From Ecdyonurus torrentis (Eukaryota > Arthropoda > Insecta > Ephemeroptera > Heptageniidae), in assembly GCA_949318235.1 (NCBI GenBank), contig OX439137.1, positions 13,343,291 to 13,407,290 of the forward strand: a stretch of 64,000 nucleotides of DNA. The letters run 5' to 3'. Of the stretch, positions 11,584 to 22,637 are shown piece after piece. The notes below the pieces were generated by a model, which was not told the origin of the DNA, did no database searches, and worked only from the letters and a program-made list of their open reading frames with translations. Within the stretch, counting starts at the first letter, position 1. Each line of letters starts with the position of its first letter. Both the position numbers and the translations under genes were made by a program.

Positions 11584-12238
11584 TAGGGACCGGATCTCCA
11601 GTTTGTTCAGTTTTTGAAATATGCATGCTAGGTTACATCTGAGTTCAGATGTTCACGAATCATGACGTTTTATTGCCAAAAATGCAAAAAAGTTTAGACT
11701 GAAAAAAACTGTTTTTGAAATTTGTAAACCGAGTCAGTTATTTTAAGTTTTTGTCAGTTTTTTCCAGTTTTTGTCAGTTTTGGAAACTGAAAATGGACTT
11801 TTACAGTACAAAAACTTAAATTGACGTGTTTTACAATAAAAAAAAAAAAAAAGTAGGCCTATATTTTGATATAATTATTTTCAATGCATATCTCAAAACT
11901 ATCAGAATTCAACTAAACACCATTTAAAAAATGTTTAAAAAGAAGTTCAAAAAGACAAAGAACAACTCATTAATTTGCTGCTATAGTGTATCGGATAATA
12001 ATTTAACAGCTTTTTTTATTTTTTTATTTTTTTCATAAAAAAATACAAATTTTATCTTTCTTTGTTGATAAATTTTTGTTTTTCATTTAAAAATTATCTA
12101 AACTGAATTTCACTGTTTTTGTGTAATTGAACTGAAAGTGAACTGATTTTGCTGTTTATGCAAACTGATTATGCAAAAAAACTGGACTGAATTCAGTACT
12201 GAAAATGCACATTTTCAAAACTGAAAATCCGGTCCCTA
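11584..12238. mobile_element. Non-autonomous hAT element with perfect 8-bp duplication
   Basis: Ends TAGGGACCGGATCTCCAGTT and AACTGAAAATCCGGTCCCTA are flanked by identical ATGATAAT at 11576-11583 and 12239-12246. The interior carries repeated CAGTTTTTGTCAGTTTT-like phrases near both ends, like hAT subterminal transposase-binding repeats. No transposase frame remains. Confidence 0.88.
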
Positions 12239-12454
12239 ATGATAATGTTCGTAGCTTGGTAAAAATCTTGATAGTACAGCTAACACAAATATTTACATTG
12301 ATTAAGATGTTTCAAGGGCTCCCCTCTTCAACTCTTAACATTTGCTGAGTTTAGGATATGGACTTACATCGTGGTAAAGCAATTTTGTTGGTTTCTCTAT
12401 TTTTTCCTTTAAAATAATATATTTATATAGGGTATAATATACCCATACGAAAAT

Positions 12455-12489
<35 letters not shown>

Positions 12490-12493
12490 TTTA

Positions 12494-12651
12494 TTGACTG
12501 ATAAAGGAACAACTCTTTTGAGGCTGACTTTAAGCAATTTCGTTTACATCCATTTCCTTTTCAACGTACTGCACATGCATAGTAAGTAGAAACAGAAACG
12601 GATGTGACCCGAAATCGCTTAAAGTTGGCCTCACAACAGTTTATTAGTCAA
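12494..12651. mobile_element. TA-target MITE, TTGACTAATAAAGG family, copy 2
   Basis: TTGACTGATAAAGGAACAAC at the left opposes CAGTTTATTAGTCAA at the right, with TA on each side. The right arm has lost a few bases compared with copy 1. Confidence 0.78.
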
Positions 12652-13556
12652 TATATATCCATCACATGGGTTCTTATATTTATATGTATTTAAAAACAAC
12701 TACAGAAATGTTGGATTACAATAGTCCACTATTAGTGTGGCAAATTTTTAGCCCCAATTTTTGGCCTTAGTTCACAATAAATTTTATTACGTGAAAATGC
12801 AATTGTTTTCATTACAGATTGTATGCAATCAAGTTTATTACATATTAAAATAATGTTTTATTTAACATGATGATATTGATGATACAAACACTGAATAATA
12901 TAATATTTTTTTAATATGGATCCGAGTAATCAAAAAAAGCGTATGAGAGAGGGGATGCATAGTTGTATAGTTGCATAGTTGTATAGTGAAAGAATTAATT
13001 AATTAAAAAAAATGCAATACACAAGTAATAAACTAATTTGCTTTAGAAAAATCCTATGTGAAAAATAACAAAAATCTGAATATATATAAAAAATATGCTG
13101 AAATGTACATGAAATATTATGCTATATAAATTTTCTATAAATCGAATGTATTATAATTATTATAAGTTAATAGTAAATTTATGATAATGGTATATTGTTG
13201 CAACTAGGTCACAATAATTTTAAATTTACATGCTATGTATGTTTATGCCTATAATTAATTATTGTAAAATCAAATAAACACATTCTGTAATTAAAAAAAA
13301 AAGTGTTCTTTTTTTTTTTTTTTTTTTTTCCCCTCTATGCAGATCATTTTATTGGAAGTGATTTTTGTTATAAATTTATCATGCTTATGCATAACTTACT
13401 GCCCTGAAAATTCTATAAAAAGTGAACTATTTATTTGTCTGTGGACCTATTAGACTCTATTAGTACTGTAAAAAGGGACATTAAATATTATAATAATAAA
13501 CTCTAATAAACTTTGCTATTTGAAATTACCGCGTCAAAAAATTTTGAGTTTAACAA
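12652..13556. other. AT-rich spacer
   Basis: No gene, RNA or bounded repeat recognised; one T run at 13311-13329. Confidence 0.5.
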
Positions 13557-13570
13557 TTTGGCAACGTTGC
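13557..13570 (+). promoter_or_regulatory. GGCAAC promoter-like element, probable start of gene B
   Basis: TTTGGCAACGTTGC matches the element before gene A over 13 bases. Gene B coding begins 1.5 kb later, but a splice acceptor (TTTTGTTGACAG, AG at 15031-15032) precedes its ATG, so a leader exon near 13580-13765 (possible donor GAG/GTAAAA at 13765) and a leader intron fit. Confidence 0.5.
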
Positions 13571-14046
13571 TTTCCTTTGTTTTCATTTGGTTTTCATCTC
13601 AATCATCTCATCATTTTTATCTGATTTTTATGATTCTTCACCGAAAGTGTTGTTGATGAATGGATTGATTTATTTTATTGATTTAAAGTATTATAATAAA
13701 AGGTATGCAATTGTGCTGTTTATATTATGTTCTCAAAATTTTGTATTATTATTGTCACTATTGAGGTAAAATTAGCATAATATGTATATACATAATCATG
13801 TAAGTATGACATGAGTCCATGAAATCCATGATCCTATGATCAGTCCATTTGTATGATGCTGAAGTTTATCATGTATGTATGTATGCAAGGTTCTTTTAGG
13901 TTCATGATAAATAATAATAATATAATAATAATAAAATATATTTAAATAATAATAAATAAAGCTCATGCATCTGGTGTGAAATAAAAGGTATGTATATATG
14001 TAACAACCCTCAATAAATATCATATCAAATATGCTTATGGTTACGA

Positions 14047-14179
14047 CAGGGGCGTATTCAGGATTTTGCAACGGGAGGGGTCCACGTGAGCATAACCACC
14101 CCCTTTGCTCATGCTTTTTCAGACCTGACGGGGGGTGTCCAGTCCGAACCTTAAAAATACACCCCTGAATACACTCCTG
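14047..14179. mobile_element. hAT-like MITE, CAGGGGCGTA family, copy 2
   Basis: Left end CAGGGGCGTATTCAGG; right end CCTGAATACACTCCTG. Flanks GGTTACGA (14039-14046) and GGTTACGT (14180-14187) agree at 7 of 8 positions. Shorter G/C runs than copy 1. Confidence 0.8.
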
Positions 14180-14505
14180 GGTTACGTACATATTGTGTAG
14201 GAAATGCATACGATGCATTATTCAGTTAAGTGTGTGTCGTGCGGTACACAGCATGCACAAGAGAGCCTCTGCTACTACTTATACTCTGTACTACATAAAC
14301 CTATAGTGAATAAATAGTGTACTCTACATTTATCATTCATCATTCGCTATCAACTATCCACCACCACAAATCAATCTACAACTGTCACCTCTATCTGTTT
14401 CCTTGTCACACATAATACCGTATATGATACGTATGTATAAGAACTTTCGTTAGAAATATTAGCACTTCCTGACTTTGTTGCCTATGTTATGATGTTGTAC
14501 ATACA

Positions 14506-14616
14506 CAGGGGGAGCTCATAAGGCTGTTGTGACGTCACGTGAATCGTTTTGCCCATAAGGTTAACATTGCATTTTCCGGAACGCGTGACGTCACAGCTGC
14601 TAGTGAGCCCCCCCTG
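14506..14616. mobile_element. Short MITE with 9-bp target duplication
   Basis: Ends CAGGGGGAGCTCA and TGAGCCCCCCCTG, with identical GTACATACA at 14497-14505 and 14617-14625. Each arm contains TGACGTCAC. A 9-bp repeat suggests Mutator-like; if the terminal base is counted differently it is 8 bp (hAT-like). The right flank runs into (CATA)n, so the repeat may partly be microsatellite. Confidence 0.6.
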
Positions 14617-15092
14617 GTACATACATACATACATACATGTATATACAAAAAAAAATGTAATTCCCAAAAAAATGTGTACTGCATGCATAGGTATTATTTC
14701 ATTAATATATCATACAAATCATATAAAGGTATCTATACAGATAGACAAAAAAAAAAAAAAAAAGGAAGTAAATAAAAGCAACATTTCAATATATATTTTG
14801 CCACCCACCCCGCACCTGCTCTCTATACCTTGACCAGTGTTATCTTTGTAGCTATGTTGCTATACACTTACAATTTTTTCATATACAATGCTTTGTAACT
14901 TAATGTGTCTGTATGGGTACATAATATACATAAGACTTATGTTTGTGTAATATTGGTATGCCTACATTAATATCATTTTCAACTATGTATCATATGTACA
15001 ACATAATTTATTTATTTTATTTTTGTTGACAGATTCTAAAAGTTACGACGATACTCTTTTACCATAATATCTACCACAGAATAGAATTCAAC

Positions 15093-16544
15093 ATGGGCTC
15101 TTCACCAAATGTGCTTTTTATGTGCCGACTGTGTGGAATAGAAACTGTATTGCAGAACAGAGTAAATATATTTGACAGTACTGGTATTGATAAAAACATT
15201 AAACATAAAATTAAATTTTGTGTAGGGATAAATGTTGGTGAAAATGATTTTTTACCAAAAGTTGTATGCTGTGAATGTATCGAGGGTCTAGATAATTTTA
15301 ATAAATTTAAACTAAGGAGTCAACAAACGGAATCACAACTGCATAGATTACTTGAAATCAATCTAATTGAAGGAAGTAATATACAAGCCAGCAAATCTCT
15401 TCTCAATAAAAGTACAGGAAAATCATTAATACAATACACTCAACCTCAAACTTCTCTTACGCGTAATCCAATTCAATCTTTACTTACTAAACCATCTACA
15501 TTAAATAATAAATCCAGCATAAAAACTGACCCAATACCTGTATCATTATTTCAATGTGACTATTGTCAAAATGTATTTCCTACAAAAAAAGAAACTGAGG
15601 AGCATGTTAAACAAGTACATAAACTTATATCTGATAAGCATTTTGAGACTAAGAATTTAACTCCAAAAAATGCAAAAACTCAGAATGTATCTAATAGTGT
15701 AAATGATTTTCTTAACATTTGTTATGACAAAAAAGAAACATTAGAAACATTTCATCAATGTCAAATTTGTTCTAAAATTATATTTGATAAGTCAAAATTT
15801 CGAAGACATATGTATGTACATAATCTTCAGAAAATACATGAATGTTCATACTGTGGTAAAAAATTTAAAAATAATACTCAATTAAAATCACATTTACAAC
15901 TCCATGAACATAATTATAGTTATTATTGTGATTATTGCGGAAAAGGTGTAGTTAAGAAACCTCATCTAATATATCATATACGAACAAATCATACAAAAGA
16001 TTATCCTTATGTATGCAATAGATGTGGTAAAAAATTTCCAAGTAAATATTCATTACATAATCATGAAACAAATGTTCATGCTGAAAATACACTCATGTTT
16101 ATTTGTGAAACTTGTAAAAGGCCTTTTAAAAATAAGGCACTTCTAAAAAATCATCAGCAAGTTCATATTCCAATTGAAGAACGTGCAATTCACAAGTGTC
16201 ATGTTTGTGATGCTACGTTTGTTAGAAAAAAATCATTAAAACAGCACGAGAGTACACACACTGGTATTTTTGAAAATACATTCCAATGTAATGTATGTGA
16301 AAAAGCATACAATACTCAAGCAGGTTTGAGAATACATTTATTAATTCATTCTGGTGTCAAAAATCATATTTGTCACCTTTGTGGAAAATCATTTGCTTTA
16401 AAAAATACATTAAAACTTCATTTTGCTACTCATACTGGTGAAAAAAAATATAAGTGTGATTTATGTTATAAAACATTTAGTCAAAAATCATCTTTAAATC
16501 AACATCGTAAAAAAAATTGTCCTGCATTAAAAAATGTGTTGTAG
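15093..16544 (+). CDS. ZAD gene B: ZAD domain + 10 C2H2 zinc fingers, 483 aa
   Basis: Coding is one exon, preceded by an inferred leader splice acceptor at 15032; the ATG places C11/C14 and C59/C62 exactly as in gene A. ZAD about 10-85. Linker is Ser/Thr/Asn-rich and low in charge. An isolated finger (FQCDYC..HVKQVH) at about 153 is followed by a gap and nine fingers to about 476; the last is C2HC (ends NC instead of H). The cluster's long linker appears here as IPIEERAIHK. Probable sequence-specific nuclear regulator; its targets are unknown. It is the same subgroup as genes A and C, and the spacing of the first finger from the rest matches gene A. Confidence 0.93.
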   Translation: MGSSPNVLFMCRLCGIETVLQNRVNIFDSTGIDKNIKHKIKFCVGINVGENDFLPKVVCCECIEGLDNFNKFKLRSQQTESQLHRLLEINLIEGSNIQASKSLLNKSTGKSLIQYTQPQTSLTRNPIQSLLTKPSTLNNKSSIKTDPIPVSLFQCDYCQNVFPTKKETEEHVKQVHKLISDKHFETKNLTPKNAKTQNVSNSVNDFLNICYDKKETLETFHQCQICSKIIFDKSKFRRHMYVHNLQKIHECSYCGKKFKNNTQLKSHLQLHEHNYSYYCDYCGKGVVKKPHLIYHIRTNHTKDYPYVCNRCGKKFPSKYSLHNHETNVHAENTLMFICETCKRPFKNKALLKNHQQVHIPIEERAIHKCHVCDATFVRKKSLKQHESTHTGIFENTFQCNVCEKAYNTQAGLRIHLLIHSGVKNHICHLCGKSFALKNTLKLHFATHTGEKKYKCDLCYKTFSQKSSLNQHRKKNCPALKNVL

Positions 16545-16754
16545 GCATTTCGTTAATGTGAATGAGTAGTAGGGACCTGAACTGCCTACAATCACATTTT
16601 TAGAAGCAGTTCTGCAAATCACTTCGATAAGAACTTGAAAATTTTGGAGGTGATTCCGATCCTTGACTAATAGTCATTTAATGTGTATTATATGGTACGG
16701 TATATTGTATGGTACTTGTACTAGTTGTCGGGAAATGAAGATTCATTTTATTAA

Positions 16755-17259
16755 AGGGTGGTCATTGAAGGCTTTTTAAAAATTTTAATAGTGATCATAG
16801 TGATCCTGAAAACGCGATGTCAAAATTTTAATTATTAACATGCTGCAGAGCAAAAGCCAATACAGTGGCCCTGAACCTACATCACAGCTAAACAAGCTCT
16901 ACAAGAGTGAATTACTCTTATACTTGCTCTCGCTACTAGAAATAATATTTTACATTATGTAATTAATGTTTTTGTGACTGCAGATATAAAGTAAAATAAT
17001 TTATGCAATTACTAGCCAAGCTAGTGTGAAAGCAAGTTAAGCTTTGACATAGAGCTAGGGATTCTATAATAATAATTAACAGCTTTTATTCGGTAAAATC
17101 AGGTTACAAACCTATAAATTTAACCCAACTGTCCGGGGTTGCTGTAACGGCTTTTGCTCTCAGCTTGTTAATAATTAAAATTTTGAGATTTCGGGAGGTT
17201 CAATAACATGATGATCACTATTAAAAAAAAAAAAAAAAAAAAAAAACTATGACTACCTC
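16755..17259. mobile_element. Imperfect palindromic element, 0.5 kb
   Basis: GTGGTCATTGAAGGCTTTTT at 16759 opposes AAAACTATGACTACC at 17243-17257; TTAATAGTGATCAT opposes ATGATCACTATTAA. The inside (16830-17190) also pairs: AACATGCTGCAGAGCAAAAGCC against GGCTTTTGCTCTCAGCTTGTT type. A 24-A run lies in the right arm. No clear target duplication. Confidence 0.55.
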
Positions 17260-18285
17260 CTAAAGTATTATTATTATTTGTAGATTGTGTGAAAAACAAA
17301 TCCTGATCTACCTGATAAAAATTACTATGTTTAATCTCAAACTTGATTTGCTTTCTCAGCTGTAGAGCTCTACAGCAGGGGAAAATTTGAAAATATTTTT
17401 ATTTTGTACAAAATATTTATACTATAAAAGAGTAAATAATTTTCTTTTTGACTCAATATAATTGATGTTTTCATAAAACGCACATTCTATGTTATTTGTA
17501 TGTACACTAAACAGTACATAACTCCTACAGTTGGGTGAAAATCTGGTCAGAGCTAATTTGTTTATTATCTCTGTGCTAGCAAGATTTTCACTGAATATTT
17601 TTCATTGTCAGAAAATCTTAATTCCTAGCAGTCAACACAGAGATGATAAAACTCACTTAAAAATTTTTCATCAAGTTATAGGGCATTTGTTACGTTCTTT
17701 GCCTGTTTCCTTTATTCTTTCCTTTTCATTTTAATCATATTGTGTTACAATCTATGTATGATATGAAAGTGGAAAAATTACATAAATAATTTAATAGAAA
17801 TGTATTAGTACTGCAGCTAAGAATAAACAACATTAGAAAAAATATTTATTAAAGAGTACTCTGTTTACCTGAAATTAACAAAATGCTTATGTATACAGTT
17901 CTATTATATTGTTTACAAAAATTATTGTTATTCGTGTAATATCAATGATTAATTATGCTAAGTAAAAATCAGTCTGATAATAATAATATTCCAATGTGCC
18001 TATTGGGTGACTTCTCAGTGCAAGCGGCTTATAGCGGTGACACAGAAAAAAAAAAGTGACCCCTATTATTATTTTTATTTTCTGTATACTGCAGAGGATA
18101 ACATTTTAATTTAGGGATGTTTGACTCTTTTTAATGTGATTTAATTTAAAAATTAATTATTTAAGAACTGATTCACACATTGCATTTATTGTACGTGGTT
18201 TTTTAAAATATTGCATTTTATTTATTGTAATATTTATTTTTCATGAATTGCAATATTAAATTTAACAAGTATAATTAGAATCAGG
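17260..18285. other. AT-rich spacer
   Basis: No gene, RNA or bounded element recognised. Confidence 0.45.
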
Positions 18286-18287
18286 TA

Positions 18288-18515
18288 TGGTAAAGGGGCC
18301 AGTTTTCGGCACCCTAACTAGTTTTCGGCAGCCTACTTTAACATTTTTTTCCCCCCAGAAAAATGCAATTCCCAGAGCTTATGATTTTTTTGTGTCCTAC
18401 ATATGAACCTCCCTTACCTTCTTGATTTTTCTCTAAGCTCAGTTGTGGGCGGTTTTCCCACAAAAAAATAAAGTGCCGAAAATTGGGGGTCTGCCGAAAA
18501 CTGGTCCCTTTACCA
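18288..18515. mobile_element. TA-target MITE, TGGTAAAGGGGCCAG ends
   Basis: A 228-bp inverted-repeat element: TGGTAAAGGGGCCAGTTTTC opposes GAAAACTGGTCCCTTTACCA, with TA at both flanks. The phrase GTTTTCGGCA occurs twice in the left arm. Only one copy in the window. Confidence 0.78.
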
Positions 18516-18719
18516 TATTTCACTAGCACTCCCTAGCATGGGTGGGGAGTTTTTTGAAATACAGACGCAGATGGATACAAAATTATCATAAAATAAATTT
18601 AATATTCCTTTTCGTTCAAAAAAAAAAAATAATAATAATAATAATAATAATAAGTTGAAAAGCCTAAGGATGAGATTTAGGCCTGACAAATGTCTTGCCC
18701 ATTTTAACACCTAACCCAC

Positions 18720-19045
18720 TCTATATGATGTGTGCGCATGATGGCATTCTGAATGCTTGTCGATGCTCTTCTTAAGCAATGCATAACATTGTACAGCATA
18801 GCGCATAGGACAAACATAGTTTTTGGCTATTTTCTTTAGAAAATAAGTTTTTTTTTTTTTGTTTTTTTTACTATTATTTTTCTTGCACACTTAAAAAGCT
18901 AATTCATCTAATAATAACGGCATCAATGCTCTCATAAATATTGCAAAGTATTTTTAAACTGGCAAAATGAGTCATTTTTCTGTTCTGGCCCATGTTATTT
19001 AGCGCTCACTTATGGCGTCGAATTTTACATGAATAAAACCACCAC
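18720..19045. repeat. Repeat family K, copy 1 (SINE-tail-like)
   Basis: Ordered phrases shared with 38165-38460 and 53120-54036: TTTTGGCTATTTTCTTTAGA, GGCATCAATGCTCTC, AATATTG..AAGTAT, and CATGTTATT. At 38041-38175 a 5S-rRNA-like head adjoins this sequence, so it may be a SINE body. Confidence 0.5.
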
Positions 19046-19157
19046 TACGACAATGATTTTTTTTTTTTTTTTTATTTTTTTTTTTTCAATTTTGACAATC
19101 AGGAAAGTTTAAATATTTCGCGGTACTTGTTTGTTTTTGTTTGTGTTTGTTTGCAAA

Positions 19158-19170
19158 TTTGGCAACGTTG
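19158..19170 (+). promoter_or_regulatory. GGCAAC promoter-like element of gene C
   Basis: TTTGGCAACGTTG lies 237 bp before the ATG of gene C, a spacing close to that of gene A (270 bp). No leader intron is needed. Confidence 0.5.
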
Positions 19171-19406
19171 GATCCTAAATGTTTATCTTCTTGGTTTATC
19201 AATGGAAAAGGTGATTCGTTTCCTACAAATTTTAATCATCCAAAGTTCTAAAAGTATTTTCAAACAAATATTAACTATTTCCTAGATTATATAGGCACTA
19301 TATAATAAATAATTGCCATTAAAATAGTGTAAACTTACGTGCTTTGATGTAATTTGAGGTGTCAATTGGAGTGTTCCTCAATATCAGTTTTTCTCAACTT
19401 TTGAAC

Positions 19407-20903
19407 ATGAATTCTTCAATGGATATTGAGTTCTTATGTAGGTTGTGTGGCTCAAAAACTAAAACACACTGTAGACTAAATATATTTGACAACCATTCTG
19501 CAATACAAAATATATGTGAAAAAATAGTTGACTGTTTAAATATTGACATCAAATTTACTGATTTTCTACCAAAGGTCCTCTGTACTGAATGTGTAAATAG
19601 CGTAGAGAACTTCCATCAGTTTAAAACAAAAAGTAATGAAACTGATATTATGTTACGAAGTTTATTTTGTAATAAAAATGATGAGCATGTAGACAATGCA
19701 TCAGAACGTGATACAGATCATATAATAATTGATAATCCAACTGTAAACTCAAATCATTATGGTACGGAAGTCGATTTAGAGTCTGTTCTTAAAAGTGAAA
19801 TCATAATACCTGTTTGTCCTAGCAATGTTTTATCAACAAATAGCGAATGGTCCAATGGTTCTTTTAGCTCTGTTGATAGTTATGTTGTACCCGTTGCCCC
19901 TGTTGTACAAGACGGAAAAAATAAAACACGAAGGCCAAACAAGAAAAGTAAAAATCCCATAAATTCAAAGAGAAAAAAGAAACAAGTTAAAAAGAAAAAT
20001 CATAAAAAAACAGCAGTAGTCCAAAAGAAAAAAACAAAAAAGGTTGTCACCAGCAGTCAACCTTTAAAAACTGGATCAAAAATATTTTATTGTGAATTAT
20101 GTCCAAAAACATGGCATAGTAAAGCCAGAATAGCTAGACATATAGCACTTCATTTACTCGAAAAAAAGCATTCATGTACATACTGTGAGAAAAAATTTAA
20201 AACTACGTCTGAATTAAAAAAACATGTAGCAACACATGAAAAAGCATATTCATGTGTGTGTAATTATTGTGGTCAAGGTTTTTATAGTAATACATGTTTA
20301 GATAATCATTTACGTTCAAAACACACAAAAGATTTTCAATATCCATGTAAAATATGTGGAAAAAAATTTCTTAATAATTCAAGATTAAGAGATCATCATA
20401 ATTTTATTCATAATGATATTTGTGCTTTTAAATGTGATGTGTGTGATAAAGCATTTAAAACTAAAGAATGTTTAAAAAAACATAAAAAAAGTCATATTCC
20501 TATAGAAGAACGTAAAAAATACACCTGTAGTGTATGTGGTATTGCTGTTGTACGTAGATCTACATTAAAATCACATATGATAGTTCATACAGGTGAGACC
20601 CCGTATGATTGTAAAATATGTGAAAAAAGTTATAATACAACTAATGGTTTAAAAATCCATATGTTAACACATACAAAAGAAAAAAGTTATGTTTGTAATG
20701 TATGTGGAAAAGCTTTTGCATTACGACATCATTTACGTGTTCATGACCTGACTCATACCGGTGAAAGACCGTATACATGTGATATTTGTAATAAGTCATT
20801 TACTCAAAGTTCATCTTTAAATTTACATAAGAAGAAATCATGTTCTGGTCAAAAACAGAACAAAACAAAAGATTGTGATGTCGAGGCATCTGTTAAGTTG
20901 TAA
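19407..20903 (+). CDS. ZAD gene C: ZAD domain + 9 C2H2 zinc fingers, 498 aa
   Basis: The frame is open from 19359, but that codon is GTG. The ATG at 19407 is chosen because it puts the ZAD cysteines at C11/C14 and C59/C62, exactly as in A and B. After the ZAD comes an acidic stretch, then a very lysine-rich segment (about residues 173-212, with runs such as KRKKKQVKKK) that looks like a nuclear localisation signal. Nine fingers run from about 227 to 478; the last ends in Cys (C2HC). The long linker is IPIEERKKYT. It lacks the early isolated finger of A and B. Probable nuclear DNA-binding regulator. Confidence 0.93.
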   Translation: MNSSMDIEFLCRLCGSKTKTHCRLNIFDNHSAIQNICEKIVDCLNIDIKFTDFLPKVLCTECVNSVENFHQFKTKSNETDIMLRSLFCNKNDEHVDNASERDTDHIIIDNPTVNSNHYGTEVDLESVLKSEIIIPVCPSNVLSTNSEWSNGSFSSVDSYVVPVAPVVQDGKNKTRRPNKKSKNPINSKRKKKQVKKKNHKKTAVVQKKKTKKVVTSSQPLKTGSKIFYCELCPKTWHSKARIARHIALHLLEKKHSCTYCEKKFKTTSELKKHVATHEKAYSCVCNYCGQGFYSNTCLDNHLRSKHTKDFQYPCKICGKKFLNNSRLRDHHNFIHNDICAFKCDVCDKAFKTKECLKKHKKSHIPIEERKKYTCSVCGIAVVRRSTLKSHMIVHTGETPYDCKICEKSYNTTNGLKIHMLTHTKEKSYVCNVCGKAFALRHHLRVHDLTHTGERPYTCDICNKSFTQSSSLNLHKKKSCSGQKQNKTKDCDVEASVKL

Positions 20904-21010
20904 CATCCATATTTTATAAAAAAGTTTATCTACTACTTTTTCTCTTTCTAATGATGTATTCAAACATAGGGGTTAACTTCGTGTAGACTTCCTCATTATA
21001 CCTAATCGAT

Positions 21011-21486
21011 TTTTTTTTTTTTTTTTTTTTTTTGATATTTACTGTATGTCTTACTAAGCCCCCGTATTCGAGAGGACAGTTGAGCAGTGACAGAAGGTAG
21101 CCAGGAAAGGCGCAAGCGCCCATGTTAAACCTGATCTACCCTTTGAGGGGTGAAAGGATGCAAAGGAAGAGGTAGAGTGTTGGTAGAAAGGATTGGAAGG
21201 TAGCGGCTGTGGCCTATATAGTTAGGAACTGCCCAGTCATTCGACAGGGTGGTGCATGCAGGAAACCACAGAAAACTGCATGCATGGACAGCCGACATCC
21301 AAGTATTACCTTGGATGCCTGGCCGACCTCTGCAACTCAGTAGCACACACACAAGCCAAGCCACACCGCGAACCAACATTCCACACCAAGCACAGGTGAC
21401 TCTTCATGAAAAGTTCCTCTGCAGGTATCGAACGCTGGCCGACGGCATGGAAAACAAGCATGCTAACCACTGCGCCACAGGGCCGG
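21011..21486 (-). repeat. tRNA-derived SINE, minus strand
   Basis: Read on the minus strand from 21486: CCTGTGGCGCAGTGGTTAGC resembles a tRNA A box, and CGTTCGATACC about 45 bp on resembles a B box (pol III promoter). The body runs leftward and ends in a poly-A tail, seen here as the T run at 21011-21033. Structure is complete: head, body, tail. Only one copy in the window. Confidence 0.75.
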
Positions 21487-21936
21487 TGGTGAATACATAA
21501 TAATAAATAAAAATGTTATTGCAATGATGTTTACATCGAGTATAAGTGTCATCCAAAGTTTGTAATTTCTATATCATATTACAATCTAATGATCATATGT
21601 ATGTGTATGTACATATAAATTGTTAAACATATATATTGTTTTGAGGTCTGTAGTATACACCCCAGGCTTATTATAGAGGTTGTAATGGCACGTGCATTGT
21701 TGACAATAATGATAATTTCCATCAGCAAAATTATTGATGTGACTAACTTGTGTGTCTATCTTTATAATACTATCTTGTAAAATGCAGAATTCTATTGTTT
21801 AATAAGTAAACCATGCTTAACAATTTTAACTTCAATATTATGTCCCTTCTATAGGCATTTTAACGTGGGAAGAAAAAGTTTCATTATTTTGTTTTGTTTA
21901 AGTATTATAAACAGTATTTGGTCATTTGTTTATTAA

Positions 21937-22238
21937 AGGCGTAGAACACCTTGAACAAAAAAGTTGTGTAATATCCAAACAAACCTGAAAATCAACGTTG
22001 ATTTGGCGAAAGTCATTGATTTCTAATTTATTTTGCATCCTCAAAATGCCACAAAATGACGTCGCAGCTCGCTTGTTTTACGCGCGCGAAAACCGGGCGA
22101 GCTGTGATGTCGGTGACCATCAGTGGCATTTTGTGAATGGAAAATAAATTAGAAATCAATGACTCCGGCCAAATCAACGTTGATTTTTAGATTTGTTAGG
22201 ATATTACACAACTTTTTTGTTCAAGGTGTTCTACGCCT
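21937..22238. mobile_element. piggyBac-like MITE (TTAA), copy 2
   Basis: AGGCGTAGAACACCTTGAAC opposes GTTCAAGGTGTTCTACGCCT; TTAA at 21933-21936 and 22239-22242. The left arm is slightly diverged in the central TGACGTC region compared with copy 1. Confidence 0.85.
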
Positions 22239-22378
22239 TTAAGTATTAAAAGTTGCTCTATAAATTTTGTGTGTATATTGTAGTTTTTGTTTAAATATGT
22301 TTTCATCTGTGGTGGAAAATCTGCAAGAAATACTATGTTTTATATTTGTCTTCATTGTAATGTGTCTCAATTCATAAC

Positions 22379-22430
22379 TTCTTCTTCTTCTTCTTCTTCT
22401 TCTTTTTTTTTTTTTTTTTTTTTTTTTTTG
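22379..22430. repeat. (TTC)n plus poly-T tract
   Basis: About eight TTC units run into 26 T. It could be the tail of a minus-strand retroelement, but no body is recognisable to its right. Confidence 0.7.
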
Positions 22431-22637
22431 TAGTAAATCATAATATGGAATTACAATGGTTGGTCACTTTTGTTAGTTTGCAACAGAAAAATTCTAATCC
22501 AATGTTATAAAATGTATTATTTTTTATAGCTTAAAATTTTACTCCCGTTTTTTTTAATTGAATACAGGCCTATGCATTTATTTAATATAAATTCTTGACT
22601 TTTTCATAAATAATAAAAATAATAACAATAATAATTA

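Noticed and set aside
13796..14218. 140-codon minus-strand frame
   Set aside because: Crosses a hAT-like MITE and AT-rich spacer; no domain and no conserved start.
19359..19406. Sixteen extra codons before the gene C ATG
   Set aside because: The frame there opens with GTG, not ATG, and the homologues all start at the position equivalent to 19407.
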